In this document: positions 9,918-17,734 of the stretch, piece by piece
How the letters are laid out: each line of letters opens with the position of its first letter
How positions within the stretch are numbered: the first letter of the stretch is position 1
DNA from: Aquibium sp. ELW1220
Lineage (GTDB): Bacteria > Pseudomonadota > Alphaproteobacteria > Rhizobiales > Rhizobiaceae
DNA length: 34,189 nt
Assembly (NCBI RefSeq): GCF_030398385.1
Contig: NZ_JAOAOQ010000053.1
Coordinates: 1 to 34,189 of the forward strand
Direction of reading: 5' to 3'
Translations under genes and position numbers: made by a program
Notes under the pieces: generated by a model
Told to the model about the DNA's origin: nothing
What the model saw: the letters and a program-made list of their open reading frames with translations, nothing else
Databases searched by the model: none

Positions 9918-10029
9918 CGAACCGACCATCGTCCCGATGCCAGCAGGCCGTCCCTCGGGGCGGCCCGCTCGCGTTCGGGCCGGCGCGGCCGATTTCCCTC
10001 TTGCGGCCAAACGCACTACCTTTCGCGGC

Positions 10030-11049
10030 ATGAGCGAATCAAAAGCCGTCATCTTCGGGTCAACCGGCAGACGCCTCACCGACGAGGAGCGTGCCTTCTA
10101 TCGCGGTGAAGCGCCGTGGGGCTTCATCCTGTTTGCCCGCAACGTCGGCGAACCGGCCGAGATCGCCGATCTCGTCGCCGCGATGCGCGACTGCGTCGGC
10201 CGTCCCGATGCACCCGTCTTCATCGACCAGGAGGGCGGCCGCGTGCAGCGCCTGCGTCCTCCGCTGGCGCCCAACTATCCGCCGGCATCCACCCTCGGCG
10301 CCCTCCACGCCGCCGATCCCCCGGCGGGGCTGCGCGCGGCGTGGCTGATGTCGCGCCTGCACGCCTACGACCTGATGCGCTTCGGCATCAATGCCGATTG
10401 CCTGCCCGTGCTCGACGTTCCCGTCGAGGGCGCGCACGACGTCATCGGCAACCGCGCCTATGCGAAGGACCCGGCGGTGGTGGCCGCGATAGGCCGCGCG
10501 GCGGCCGAGGGGCTGATGGCCGGCGGCGTGCTGCCGGTGATGAAGCACGTGCCTGGCCACGGCCGCGCCTTTTCCGACAGCCACCTCGCGCTGCCGGTGG
10601 TCGACGCGCCGCTCGATGAACTCCGCGCCCGCGACTTCGCCCCCTTCGTCGCACTGGCCGACCTGCCGATGGCGATGACGGCGCACGTCGTCTACACGGC
10701 ACTCGACCCCGACTTCCCGGCGACGACGTCCGCTCGCATCATCTCCGAAATCATCCGCGGCGAGATCGGCTTCGACGGGCTTTTGATGAGCGACGACGTC
10801 TCGATGAAGGCGCTTTCTGGGGATTTCGACGAAAAGGCCCGCGCCATCCTTGAAGCCGGCTGCGATGTGGTCCTTCACTGCAACGGCGTGATGGACGAGA
10901 TGAAGGCGGTCGCCGCCGGCTGCGCGGTCCTGTCGCCGCAGGCACGCCGCCGCGCCGACCACGCGCTGTCGCTCCTCGGACGCGGCGATGGCGCCGTCGA
11001 GGCCGCCGTGCGCGAGGAGTTTTCCGCCCTGACCGGGGCCGTCGCATGA
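10030..11049 (+). CDS. nagZ: Beta-N-acetylhexosaminidase, glycoside hydrolase family 3 (NagZ)
   Basis: A 339-residue cytoplasmic GH3 enzyme that removes N-acetylglucosamine from anhydromuropeptides during peptidoglycan recycling. The family signature is K172-H173-V-P-G-H-G, with Val where most members have Phe; the flexible loop carrying the general acid His follows (GRAFSDSHLALPVVD). The nucleophile Asp is in LMSDDVSMKALSG (about D255). The N-terminal barrel contains the substrate-pocket stretch FIDQEGGRVQRL. Length is close to the E. coli enzyme. The gene is followed 11 bp later by scpA. In bacteria with an inducible ampC, the NagZ product also feeds AmpR signalling; nothing in this window shows whether that applies here. 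Confidence 0.94.
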   Translation: MSESKAVIFGSTGRRLTDEERAFYRGEAPWGFILFARNVGEPAEIADLVAAMRDCVGRPDAPVFIDQEGGRVQRLRPPLAPNYPPASTLGALHAADPPAGLRAAWLMSRLHAYDLMRFGINADCLPVLDVPVEGAHDVIGNRAYAKDPAVVAAIGRAAAEGLMAGGVLPVMKHVPGHGRAFSDSHLALPVVDAPLDELRARDFAPFVALADLPMAMTAHVVYTALDPDFPATTSARIISEIIRGEIGFDGLLMSDDVSMKALSGDFDEKARAILEAGCDVVLHCNGVMDEMKAVAAGCAVLSPQARRRADHALSLLGRGDGAVEAAVREEFSALTGAVA

Positions 11050-11060
11050 AGGGATGAAAC

Positions 11061-11897
11061 GTGGCCGAGGCCGCCGCAGCGATGGGCAAGCCCACTCCGA
11101 TGGAGCGCCTCTGGGCGCCCGAGGCGGAGGCGCGCGACCCGGACGAAGCGCTGGTCGTCGACGTCGACGGGTTCGAGGGGCCGCTCGACCTCCTGCTGCA
11201 CCTCGCCCGCAGCCAGAAGGTCGATCTTGCCCGCATCTCCATCCTGGCGCTCGCCGAGCAATATCTCGTCTTCGTCGACCGCGCCCGCAAGCTGCGGCTT
11301 GAACTCGCCGCCGACTATCTCGTCATGGCCGCCTGGCTCGCCTTCCTGAAATCGAAGCTGCTGATCCCGAAGACGCCTGGCGACGACGGCGAGAGCGGCG
11401 AGGAACTGGCCGCGGTCCTGCAGTTCCGGCTGAAGCGGCTGGAGGCGATGCGCGACGCCGCCGCCCGCCTCGTCAATCGCAACCGGCTCGGCCGCGACGT
11501 CATGGCGCGCGGCATGCCCGAGATCGTCGTGCTGGAGAAGCAGACCACCTACCAGGCCTCGCTCTACGACCTCCTCACCGCCTATGCCATCCAGCGCCAG
11601 CGTCAGGCGGTCACCAACGTCCGCATCGCGCGGCGCACCGTCTGGTCGCTGCAGGACGCGCGCGACCTCCTGACGCGCCTCGTCGGCCGGATGCGCGACT
11701 GGACCGCTCTCGACCGCTTCCTCGTCGACTACCTGGCGAGCCCGCAGGAGCGCGCCACCGCGATCGCCAGTTCCTTCGCCGCCTCGCTGGAACTGGTGCG
11801 CGAGGGCACGCTCGACATCCGCCAGGACGGCGCCTTCGCGCCGATCTACCTGCGCTCGCGGCCGAAGCCCGCTGCACCGGAGGCCACGCATGCGTGA
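11061..11897 (+). CDS. scpA: Segregation and condensation protein A (kleisin)
   Basis: A 278-residue kleisin subunit of the SMC-ScpA-ScpB condensin complex, which compacts and segregates the chromosome. The characteristic N-terminal segment is FEGPLDLLLHLARSQKVDL, followed by ISILALAEQYLVF and the helical block AADYLVMAAWLAFLKSKLL. The C-terminal winged-helix part is around DWTALDRFLVDYLASPQERA. GTG at 11061 is preferred because AAGGGATG lies about 7 bases upstream; ATG at 11082 is an in-frame alternative that would remove only seven residues. The end overlaps scpB by 8 bases, so the two subunits are translationally coupled. smc itself is not in the window. Confidence 0.93.
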   Translation: MAEAAAAMGKPTPMERLWAPEAEARDPDEALVVDVDGFEGPLDLLLHLARSQKVDLARISILALAEQYLVFVDRARKLRLELAADYLVMAAWLAFLKSKLLIPKTPGDDGESGEELAAVLQFRLKRLEAMRDAAARLVNRNRLGRDVMARGMPEIVVLEKQTTYQASLYDLLTAYAIQRQRQAVTNVRIARRTVWSLQDARDLLTRLVGRMRDWTALDRFLVDYLASPQERATAIASSFAASLELVREGTLDIRQDGAFAPIYLRSRPKPAAPEATHA

Positions 11898-12633
11898 TCC
11901 GCGAGCGGCCGCCATGCCGGCCCATGACGACGACGCCGTCTTCGCCGGTCCGGCCGGCAACGACAATCCGGCCGAGCGGCTGCATTTCGCCGAGGCGATC
12001 CGCATGGCCGAGGCCATCGTCTTCGCCTCCGCCGAACCGGTGACGGAAAAGGCGCTCGCCGCGCGCCTGCCCGACGGCATCGACGTCGCCGCGGTGATGG
12101 CCGCCATGCAGCGCCAGTACGAGAAGCGCGGCGTCAATCTCGTGCGCGTCGCCGACGCCTGGGCTTTCCGGACAGCCGGCGACCTCGCCTTCCTGATGAG
12201 CCGCGACGCGCCGCAGCAGAAGAAGCTGTCGCGCGCCGCCCTCGAGGTGCTGGCCATCATCGCCTACCACCAGCCCGTCACCCGCGCCGAGATCGAGGAG
12301 GTCCGCGGCGTCGAGACGTCCAAGGGCACGCTCGACACGCTGCTCGAAAGCGCCTGGGTCAGGATGCGCGGCCGTCGCCGCACGCCCGGCCGCCCCGTCA
12401 CCTACGGCACCACCACCGCCTTCCTCGACCATTTCGGCCTCGCCGAACTGCGCGACCTGCCCGGCATGGACGAGCTCAAGGGCGCCGGCCTGCTCTCGGT
12501 GCGCATGCCGTCGAACTTCTCCATGCCGCTGCCGCCCGCCGATTCCGACGAACTCTCCGACGACGAGGATCCGCTGACCGACATCGACCTCGAGGAACTC
12601 GGCCTGTTGACACCCCGCGGCGGGGATGGTTGA
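11890..12633 (+). CDS. scpB: Segregation and condensation protein B
   Basis: A 247-residue partner of ScpA with two winged-helix domains. Recognisable parts are AEAIVFASAEPVTEKALAAR at the first domain, KLSRAALEVLAIIAYHQPVT and RAEIEEVRGV in the second, and TYGTTTAFLDHFGLAELRDL near the end of the folded part. After that comes an acidic tail (DSDELSDDEDPLTDIDLEE). The start overlaps the end of scpA by 8 bases. A 30-residue N-terminal extension before LHFAEAIRMAEA is hydrophilic and not part of the known fold. Confidence 0.92.
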   Translation: MRDPRAAAMPAHDDDAVFAGPAGNDNPAERLHFAEAIRMAEAIVFASAEPVTEKALAARLPDGIDVAAVMAAMQRQYEKRGVNLVRVADAWAFRTAGDLAFLMSRDAPQQKKLSRAALEVLAIIAYHQPVTRAEIEEVRGVETSKGTLDTLLESAWVRMRGRRRTPGRPVTYGTTTAFLDHFGLAELRDLPGMDELKGAGLLSVRMPSNFSMPLPPADSDELSDDEDPLTDIDLEELGLLTPRGGDG

Positions 12634-12681
12634 CCACGGCACCCGGCCGCAGGGCGCCGGGACGGGCCGCGACGAGCATCG

Positions 12682-13851
12682 ATGACGCATTCCAGCACAG
12701 GGCGGGCCAGCACAGGGCCGGCCGGCACGGGCCCGGCGGGCACCGGGCGGGCGGAACCCGCCGCGCGCGGCGTACGCCCCGCCACCGGCGTCAGCTTCGC
12801 CGCCAAGCTTGCCTATGAGAGCGTCTGGCATTCCTTCGGCCGCGGCGCCGACACGCTGCGCGGCGTGTCGCTGACGGCAGAGCCCGGCGAGGTGCTCTGC
12901 CTGCTCGGCCCCTCCGGCTCGGGCAAGACGACGCTGCTCAGGATCGCCGCCGGCATCGAGGCCCAGACGCGGGGCAGGGTGCTGCTCAACGATCGCGAGA
13001 TCGCCGGGCCCTCGGTCTTCCTGCCGCCGGAGAAACGCTCCATCGGCCTGGTCTTCCAGGATTTCGCGCTGTTTCCGCACTACACCATCCTCGACAACGT
13101 CCGCTTCGGCCTCACGGCCCTGTCGGCCGCCGAATCGAAGCGCGAGGCGATGGCGGCGCTGGCCCGCGTCGGGCTGGAGCACCACGCCGGCTCCTATCCG
13201 CACATCCTCTCGGGCGGCGAGCAGCAGCGCGTGGCGCTTGCCCGCGCGCTTGCCCCGCGCCCGGCGGTGCTGCTTCTCGACGAGCCCTTCTCGGGCCTCG
13301 ATTCCCGCCTGAAGGACAGCGTGCGCGCCGAGACGCTCTCGATCCTGCGGCAGAGCCGCGCCACCGCCATCGTCGTCACCCACGACGCCGAGGAGGCCAT
13401 GCGCATGGGCGACCGCATCGCGCTCTTGCGCGACGGCCGGCTGGTGCAGCTTGGCCGCGCCGAGGACCTGTTCCAGAAGCCGGCCAACCTGTTCGTGGCG
13501 AGCTTCTTCTCCGAACTGAACGTCTTCGACGCCACGGCGCGCGACGGCATGGTCGAGACGCCGCTCGGTCCCTTCGAGGCTCCGGGCTTCGCGGCCGGGG
13601 CGGACGTCACCGTCGCCGTCCGCCTCACCGCCATCGAAGCGCACGAAAAGGATGGCGGTACGGAAGCCAGGGTGATATCCCGTCGCTTCCTGGGAGACTC
13701 CGAGGCCCTCGAACTCGCCGTGTCCGGCGCCGAGGTCCCCGTCAGGGCGCGCATCCGGTGTGGCGCTTTGTCTCCGGGAGCGCGCGCGGTCTGGCTCTCG
13801 GTTCGAAAGTCTGATGTGCTTGTGTTTGAAAGACGGGCCGATAGCGCCTAA
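12682..13851 (+). CDS. ABC transporter ATP-binding protein, Fe/spermidine/sugar (MOI/CUT) type, without permease partner
   Basis: A 389-residue ATPase subunit of an import-type ABC transporter. Walker A is GPSGSGKTT (76-84), the Q-loop Q126 is in GLVFQDFALFPHY, the signature is LSGGEQQRVALARAL (176-190), Walker B is AVLLLDEPFSGLD, and the H-loop is VVTHDAEEAM. A C-terminal regulatory (TOBE-like) part follows from about residue 290. This architecture resembles FbpC/PotA, but the substrate cannot be read. No permease or binding-protein gene lies nearby. The first 30 residues are unusual: they contain four copies of a pentapeptide (S/G)-T-G-(R/P)-A, encoded by a 15-bp tandem repeat. The true start could therefore be later, although ATG 12682 is the best ATG. 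It stands between scpB and tatA. Confidence 0.85.
   Translation: MTHSSTGRASTGPAGTGPAGTGRAEPAARGVRPATGVSFAAKLAYESVWHSFGRGADTLRGVSLTAEPGEVLCLLGPSGSGKTTLLRIAAGIEAQTRGRVLLNDREIAGPSVFLPPEKRSIGLVFQDFALFPHYTILDNVRFGLTALSAAESKREAMAALARVGLEHHAGSYPHILSGGEQQRVALARALAPRPAVLLLDEPFSGLDSRLKDSVRAETLSILRQSRATAIVVTHDAEEAMRMGDRIALLRDGRLVQLGRAEDLFQKPANLFVASFFSELNVFDATARDGMVETPLGPFEAPGFAAGADVTVAVRLTAIEAHEKDGGTEARVISRRFLGDSEALELAVSGAEVPVRARIRCGALSPGARAVWLSVRKSDVLVFERRADSA
12692..12751 (+). repeat. Four tandem copies of a 15-bp repeat inside the ABC ATPase start
   Basis: Copies start at 12692, 12707, 12722 and 12737: CCAGCACAGGGCGGG, CCAGCACAGGGCCGG, CCGGCACGGGCCCGG and CGGGCACCGGGCGGG. The period is a multiple of three, so copy-number change would keep the frame. 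Translated they give STGRA, STGPA, GTGPA and GTGRA. Confidence 0.85.
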
Positions 13852-13885
13852 CTAAGTGAACGATCATCGTTCGGAAGAGGTTATC

Positions 13886-14107
13886 ATGGGTTCCTTCTCC
13901 ATCTGGCACTGGCTCATCGTCCTGGTGGTCGTGCTGCTGCTCTTCGGGCGCGGCAAGATCCCGGAACTGATGGGCGACATGGCCAAGGGCATCAAGAGCT
14001 TCAAGAAGGGCATGTCCGACGAGGACGAGGCGGAAAAGGCGCGGGTCGTCGAGCACCGCAACGAAGAAGCCGTCAAGGCCGCTAAAGAATCGGCGCCGAA
14101 GTCCTGA
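13886..14107 (+). CDS. tatA: Sec-independent (twin-arginine) translocase subunit TatA
   Basis: A 73-residue TatA. It forms the protein-conducting assembly of the twin-arginine export system in the inner membrane. [20 protein letters not shown] is the membrane segment, followed by the [20 protein letters not shown] hinge and amphipathic helix that define the family, then a charged tail. The start at 13886 has GAAGAGG about 6 bases upstream; an ATG-like frame extension to 13856 lacks family similarity. It heads the tatABC operon: tatB begins 44 bp downstream. Confidence 0.95.
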   Translation: MGSFSIWHWLIVLVVVLLLFGRGKIPELMGDMAKGIKSFKKGMSDEDEAEKARVVEHRNEEAVKAAKESAPKS

Positions 14108-14151
14108 TCCGGACGCGTAGGGTTCGGACCGCTCAACCGGAAGCGTAAGAC

Positions 14152-14718
14152 ATGTTCGACATCGGTTGGCCGGAGATGCTCGTGATCGCGGTCGTCCTGA
14201 TCGTGGTCGTCGGGCCCAAGGATCTGCCGAAGATGCTGCGCACCTTCGGCAAGACGACGTCCAGCCTGCGAAAAATGGCCGGCGACTTCCGCAAGCAGTT
14301 CGACGAGGCGCTGAAGGAGGCGGAACTGGACGACGTCAAGTCGACCATCGACGCCGCCCGCAAGCTCAATCCCGCCGCCGACATCCGCAAGGCGCTCAAC
14401 CCGATGGAGAAGGCGGCGTCCGACGTGCGCGCCGGCCTCGACGGGCTGATGAAGCCGCCGCCGCCGAAGGTGCCGTCGGCCGACGCGTCGGCAGCCCCGG
14501 CCGAGCCCGCAAAGGCCGGCCCCGCCGCGATGCCGGGCGAGCCCGCTCCGCTGCCCTCCGCGACCCCGTCCGCACCGTCGCCTGCCCCCGTCGCATCGCC
14601 GGCGCCTGTCGCGCCGCCAGCGTCCGTCGAGCCGAAGCCCGCGGCGAACGGCGCCGCTCCGCATCCCGCCGCCGAGGCTCCAAAGCCGGCCGCAAGCTCT
14701 TCCGGGGCCAGCTCGTGA
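14152..14718 (+). CDS. tatB: Twin-arginine translocase subunit TatB
   Basis: A 188-residue TatB, which with TatC forms the receptor for twin-arginine signal peptides. The N-terminus MFDIGWPEMLVIAVVLIVVV is the single membrane helix and carries the conserved acidic residue; VGPKDLPKMLRTFGKT follows as the hinge and start of the amphipathic helix. This extended helical part runs to about residue 100. The last ~85 residues are Pro/Ala/Ser-rich and low complexity, as often in rhizobial TatB. The stop overlaps the GTG start of tatC (GTGA), indicating translational coupling. Confidence 0.95.
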   Translation: MFDIGWPEMLVIAVVLIVVVGPKDLPKMLRTFGKTTSSLRKMAGDFRKQFDEALKEAELDDVKSTIDAARKLNPAADIRKALNPMEKAASDVRAGLDGLMKPPPPKVPSADASAAPAEPAKAGPAAMPGEPAPLPSATPSAPSPAPVASPAPVAPPASVEPKPAANGAAPHPAAEAPKPAASSSGASS

Positions 14719-15584
14719 CTACTTCCGACGACGACATCGACAAGTCCTCAGCGCCGTTGATGGAGCACCTGATCGAGCTGCGCACGCGCCTGATGTGGGC
14801 GATCGGCGGCTTCTTCGTGGCCTTCCTGGTCTGCTTCTTCTTCGCCAAGCAGCTCTTCAACCTGCTGGTGATTCCCTTCCAGTGGGCCACCGGCTGGGCC
14901 GGTCTCGATCCGACGAAGGTCGACCTGATCTACACCGCCCCGCAGGAATTCTTCTTCACGCAGATCAAGCTCGGCATGTTTGGCGGCCTCGTGCTCGCCT
15001 TCCCGCTGATCGCCGCGCAGATCTACAAATTTGTCGCTCCGGGCCTCTACAAGAACGAGCGTGGCGCCTTCCTGCCCTTCCTCATCGCCTCGCCGATCCT
15101 GTTCCTGATCGGCGGCGCGCTGGTCTATTTCTTCTTCACGCCGATGGTCATGTGGTTCTTCCTGTCGATGCAGCAGGTCGGACCCGACGAGGAGGTGCAG
15201 ATCTCGCTCCTGCCGCGCGTGTCTGAATATCTCGGCTTGATCATGACGCTGATCTTCTCCTTCGGCCTGGTGTTCCAGCTGCCGGTGGTGACGTCGCTGA
15301 TGGCCCGCGTTGGCCTGCTCACGGCGGCCGGTCTCGTCGACAAGCGCAAGTACGCCATCGTCATCGCCTTCGTTGTCGCCGCGGTGCTCACGCCGCCCGA
15401 TCCGGTCAGCCAGATCGGCCTCGCGCTGCCGACGATCCTGCTCTACGAGATCTCCATCATCCTCGCCCGCCGCATCGAGAAGACGAGGGCGCTGGCCGAA
15501 GCCGCCAAGGCGAAGGCCGAAGCCGACGAGGAAGCGCGCGAAGCCGCCGAAGCGCAGGCCGCCGCGGAGACGAAGGCGACCTGA
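14715..15584 (+). CDS. tatC: Twin-arginine translocase subunit TatC
   Basis: A 289-residue polytopic inner-membrane protein, the core of the Tat receptor. Early residues show the signature APLMEHLIELRTRLMWAIGG, and the first periplasmic loop and second helix contain YTAPQEFFFTQIKLGMFGGL. Six hydrophobic segments are visible. The conserved VSEYLGLIMTLIFSFGLVFQ and VVAAVLTPPDPVSQIGLALP are present. The start is GTG at 14715, overlapping the tatB stop by 4 bases. The C-terminal tail after ILARRIEKTRALAEA is Ala/Glu/Lys-rich and probably a cytoplasmic helix. Confidence 0.96.
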   Translation: MTTSDDDIDKSSAPLMEHLIELRTRLMWAIGGFFVAFLVCFFFAKQLFNLLVIPFQWATGWAGLDPTKVDLIYTAPQEFFFTQIKLGMFGGLVLAFPLIAAQIYKFVAPGLYKNERGAFLPFLIASPILFLIGGALVYFFFTPMVMWFFLSMQQVGPDEEVQISLLPRVSEYLGLIMTLIFSFGLVFQLPVVTSLMARVGLLTAAGLVDKRKYAIVIAFVVAAVLTPPDPVSQIGLALPTILLYEISIILARRIEKTRALAEAAKAKAEADEEAREAAEAQAAAETKAT

Positions 15585-15647
15585 GGCGCGGGTAAAGCGG
15601 CCCATGCGCCGCGCATGTCTGCCGACCCGGATGTCTGCGCGAGGCGA

Positions 15648-15930
15648 CCCCCACCCCTTGCCCCTCCCCTCAAGGGTGAGGGGGATCCTGCTGCGTTCCC
15701 ACTACGCCTTCCGCCGATTTGTGTCGCGCGACTTCCGCCGTCCCCCTCCCCCTTGAGGGTAGGGGGTGGGGGATGCCTCGCGCTGCCGCCGCCCGAGTGC
15801 CGCACGACCTTCGCCGTCCCCCTCCCCCTTGAGGGTAGGGGGTGGGGGATGCCTCGCGCTGCCGCCGCCCGAGTGCCGCACGACCTTCGCCGTCCCCCTC
15901 CCCCTCGAGGGGAGGGGCAAGGGGTGGGGG
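15648..15930. repeat. Extragenic palindromic repeat cluster with 24-bp terminal inverted repeat
   Basis: The segment at 15648-15671 is the exact reverse complement of 15907-15930 (24 bases; core CCCCCACCCCTTGCCCCTCC against GGAGGGGCAAGGGGTGGGGG). Between them are further partly palindromic units of the form CCCCCTCCCCCTTGAGGG then TAGGGGGTGGGGG. This resembles the intergenic palindromes abundant in rhizobial genomes; function unknown, possibly mRNA 3' end protection for tatC. Confidence 0.8.
15737..15888. repeat. 76-bp tandem repeat, two identical copies
   Basis: 15737-15812 and 15813-15888 are identical over 76 bp. A third copy starts at 15889 but diverges after about 15 bases, and a related divergent unit precedes 15737. 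Each copy contains one C-run/G-run palindrome plus a conserved flank ending CGCACGACCTTC. Perfect identity implies recent duplication or conversion. Confidence 0.88.
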
Positions 15931-16114
15931 TAGCCTCGCACCACCGTCGACCGAATGCCGCGCACCACCGCCGAGGCTTCGCCCCACCGCACGTTCCCCC
16001 GCATCCGCCGCGGTCTTGCGTCTCCTCGATTTGCGGTTTAGGGCCTTCCCGTCCCTTGCCATGCGCCGCAGGGACCCCGTCACTCACCCGCCGCATCAGG
16101 GACCAGACCCCGCC

Positions 16115-17542
16115 ATGCTCGACATCCGATGGATCCGCGAAAACCCGCAAGCCCTCATCGACGCGCTCGTCAAGCGCGGCTGGTCGGCGGACGAGTCGCG
16201 ATCGACGGTGGACGATGTCGTTTCCCGTGACGAGGCGCGCCGCTCCCATCTGACCGAGCTGCAGCAGAGCCAGGAGCGCCGCAACGCCGCCTCCAAGGAG
16301 ATCGGCAACGCCATGCGCAATGGCGACATGGCGCGCGCCGAGGCGCTGAAGGCCGAGGTCGGCACGATCAAGGACTTCATCCAGAACGGCGAGGCGCGCG
16401 AGCGCGAGCTCGACGAGGCGCTGAAGCAGGCGCTGGCCGTGCTGCCCAATGTGCCTTTGCCCGACGTGCCGGTCGGCAAGGACGAGCACGCCAATGTCGA
16501 ACTGCGCCGCGTCGGCGAGCCGCGCCGCATCAACTGGGCCAGGGAGCACTGGGAACTCGGCGAGGCCATGGGCCTGATGGATTTCGAGCGCGCCGCCAAA
16601 CTCTCCGGCGCCCGCTTCACCGTCCTCAAGGGCCAGCTCGCCCGCCTTGAACGCGCCCTCGGCCAGTTCATGCTCGACCTGCACACGACCGAGCACGGCT
16701 ACACGGAAGTCCAGCCGCCGCTGTTGGTGCGCGACGAGGCGATGTTCGGGACGGGACAGCTGCCGAAGTTTAAGGAGGACCTGTTCGCTGCTACGCAGCT
16801 ATTTTCCGAAGATCTGAAGCTGAAACATATGCAAGATCTAGTTGCCGAAACGAAGTACGACTCTCCGCTGCATAAGCTTGCGACTGATTTTGCCAAGTTT
16901 CTGGACATATCCGATCCTTTCGACCGCCTCTGGCTTATCCCCACCTCCGAAGTGCCCCTCACCAACCTCGTGCGCGAAGACATCCAGGACGTCGCCGACC
17001 TGCCCCTGCGCTATACCGCGCTCACCCCCTGCTTCCGCTCGGAGGCGGGTTCGGCCGGGCGCGACACGCGCGGCATGCTGCGCCAGCACCAGTTCTACAA
17101 GGTCGAGCTGGTATCGATCACCGACGAGGCCTCGTCGCTCGCCGAGCACGAGCGCATGACCGCTTGTGCGGAAGAGGTCCTGAAGCGCCTCGGCCTGCCG
17201 TTCCGCACCATGGTTCTCTCCACCGGCGACATGGGCTTCGGTGCGCAGAAGACGCACGACATCGAGGTCTGGCTGCCCGGCCAGAACGCCTACCGCGAGA
17301 TCTCCTCCTGCTCGGTCTGCGGCGATTTCCAGGCCCGCCGCATGGACGCGCGCTACCGGCCGAAGGCGGAGGAAGGGCAGGGCAAGGTGCAGCCGCGCTT
17401 CGTCCACACCCTCAACGGCTCCGGCGTCGCCGTCGGCCGCGCGCTGATCGCGGTGATGGAAAACTACCAGAACGAGGACGGCTCGGTCACGATTCCTGAA
17501 GCATTGCGTCCCTACATGGGCGGACTGGAGCGGATCGGCTGA
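16115..17542 (+). CDS. serS: Seryl-tRNA synthetase with an in-frame ~46-residue insertion
   Basis: A class II synthetase charging tRNA-Ser (and tRNA-Sec where present). The start ATG at 16115 gives the normal N-terminus [18 protein letters not shown], followed by the coiled-coil arm (about 30-100). Motif 2 is [20 protein letters not shown], motif 3 is [19 protein letters not shown], and the serine-binding TxE is T277-S-E279. The protein has 475 residues, against the usual ~427-430. The excess lies at about residues 225-270, between LPKFKEDLF and [11 protein letters not shown], where most homologues have only a few residues. The DNA for this insert is AT-rich: by hand count 52 of 120 bases are G or C in 16801-16920. 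All catalytic motifs outside it are intact, so the enzyme is probably active. The long upstream open frame from 15842 runs through repeats and is not coding. Confidence 0.93.
   Translation: MLDIRWIRENPQALIDALVKRGWSADESRSTVDDVVSRDEARRSHLTELQQSQERRNAASKEIGNAMRNGDMARAEALKAEVGTIKDFIQNGEARERELDEALKQALAVLPNVPLPDVPVGKDEHANVELRRVGEPRRINWAREHWELGEAMGLMDFERAAKLSGARFTVLKGQLARLERALGQFMLDLHTTEHGYTEVQPPLLVRDEAMFGTGQLPKFKEDLFAATQLFSEDLKLKHMQDLVAETKYDSPLHKLATDFAKFLDISDPFDRLWLIPTSEVPLTNLVREDIQDVADLPLRYTALTPCFRSEAGSAGRDTRGMLRQHQFYKVELVSITDEASSLAEHERMTACAEEVLKRLGLPFRTMVLSTGDMGFGAQKTHDIEVWLPGQNAYREISSCSVCGDFQARRMDARYRPKAEEGQGKVQPRFVHTLNGSGVAVGRALIAVMENYQNEDGSVTIPEALRPYMGGLERIG
16787..16924 (+). other. AT-rich in-frame insertion within serS
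   Basis: About 138 bp encoding a hydrophilic, probably helical segment ([15 protein letters not shown] and [15 protein letters not shown] are visible). GC content and codon choice (ATA, TTT, AAA, CTA) differ sharply from serS on both sides. No target-site duplication or clear terminal inverted repeat was found by eye. Boundaries are estimated from where similarity to ordinary SerRS stops and resumes. Confidence 0.65.
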
Positions 17543-17572
17543 CGGCTGGTACACGACGTCAGCGCTCCACGG

Positions 17573-17687
17573 CGCCCCCCTCTGGCCTGCCGGCCATCTC
17601 CCCCACGAGGGGGGAGATCGGCAGCTTCGGCGCCGCGCGTGATCTCCCCCCTCGTGGGGGAGATGCCCGGCAGGGCAGAGGGGGGCG
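17573..17687. repeat. RIME-like intergenic palindrome
   Basis: A 47-base inverted repeat: 17573-17619 pairs with 17641-17687 with only two mismatches, around a 21-base centre. Each arm holds its own smaller palindrome (ATCTCCCCCACGAGGGGGGA and its mirror). The composition CCCCCTCTG...CATCTCCCCC matches what I know of RIME1 elements of Rhizobium and relatives. It lies between serS and surE and could form a strong RNA structure. Confidence 0.8.
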
Positions 17688-17734
17688 CGAAGGAATGCGA
17701 CGTTTCCGAACCGACGAAAGAACAAGGGCACCCC

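Larger units (their letters stand above)
15585..16114. other. Intergenic region tatC-serS filled with palindromic repeats, no gene
   Basis: This 530-bp gap carries a family of C-rich/G-rich palindromic repeats (see separate repeat entries) and the upstream region of serS from about 15950. All open frames across it translate into repeated Pro/Gly/Arg peptides created by the repeats, and none has a convincing start. The serS promoter should lie in the last 150 bp; I do not see a clear one. Confidence 0.6.

Noticed and set aside
6273-10079. 1268-codon minus-strand open frame opposite the SPOR gene
   Set aside because: Low-complexity Arg/Gly-rich shadow of the Ala/Pro-rich SPOR protein; no start signal and no domain.
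11611-13644. Minus-strand open frame opposite scpA, scpB and the ABC ATPase
   Set aside because: Antisense shadow; three well-supported genes lie on the other strand.
15443-16696. Minus-strand open frame with repeated Pro-Ser-Arg-Gly peptides
   Set aside because: The repeats come from the extragenic palindromes, and both ends lie opposite tatC and serS.
17639-17734. N-terminal extension of surE
   Set aside because: The added residues are translated RIME-like repeat; the canonical start [10 protein letters not shown] at 17735 has a ribosome binding site.
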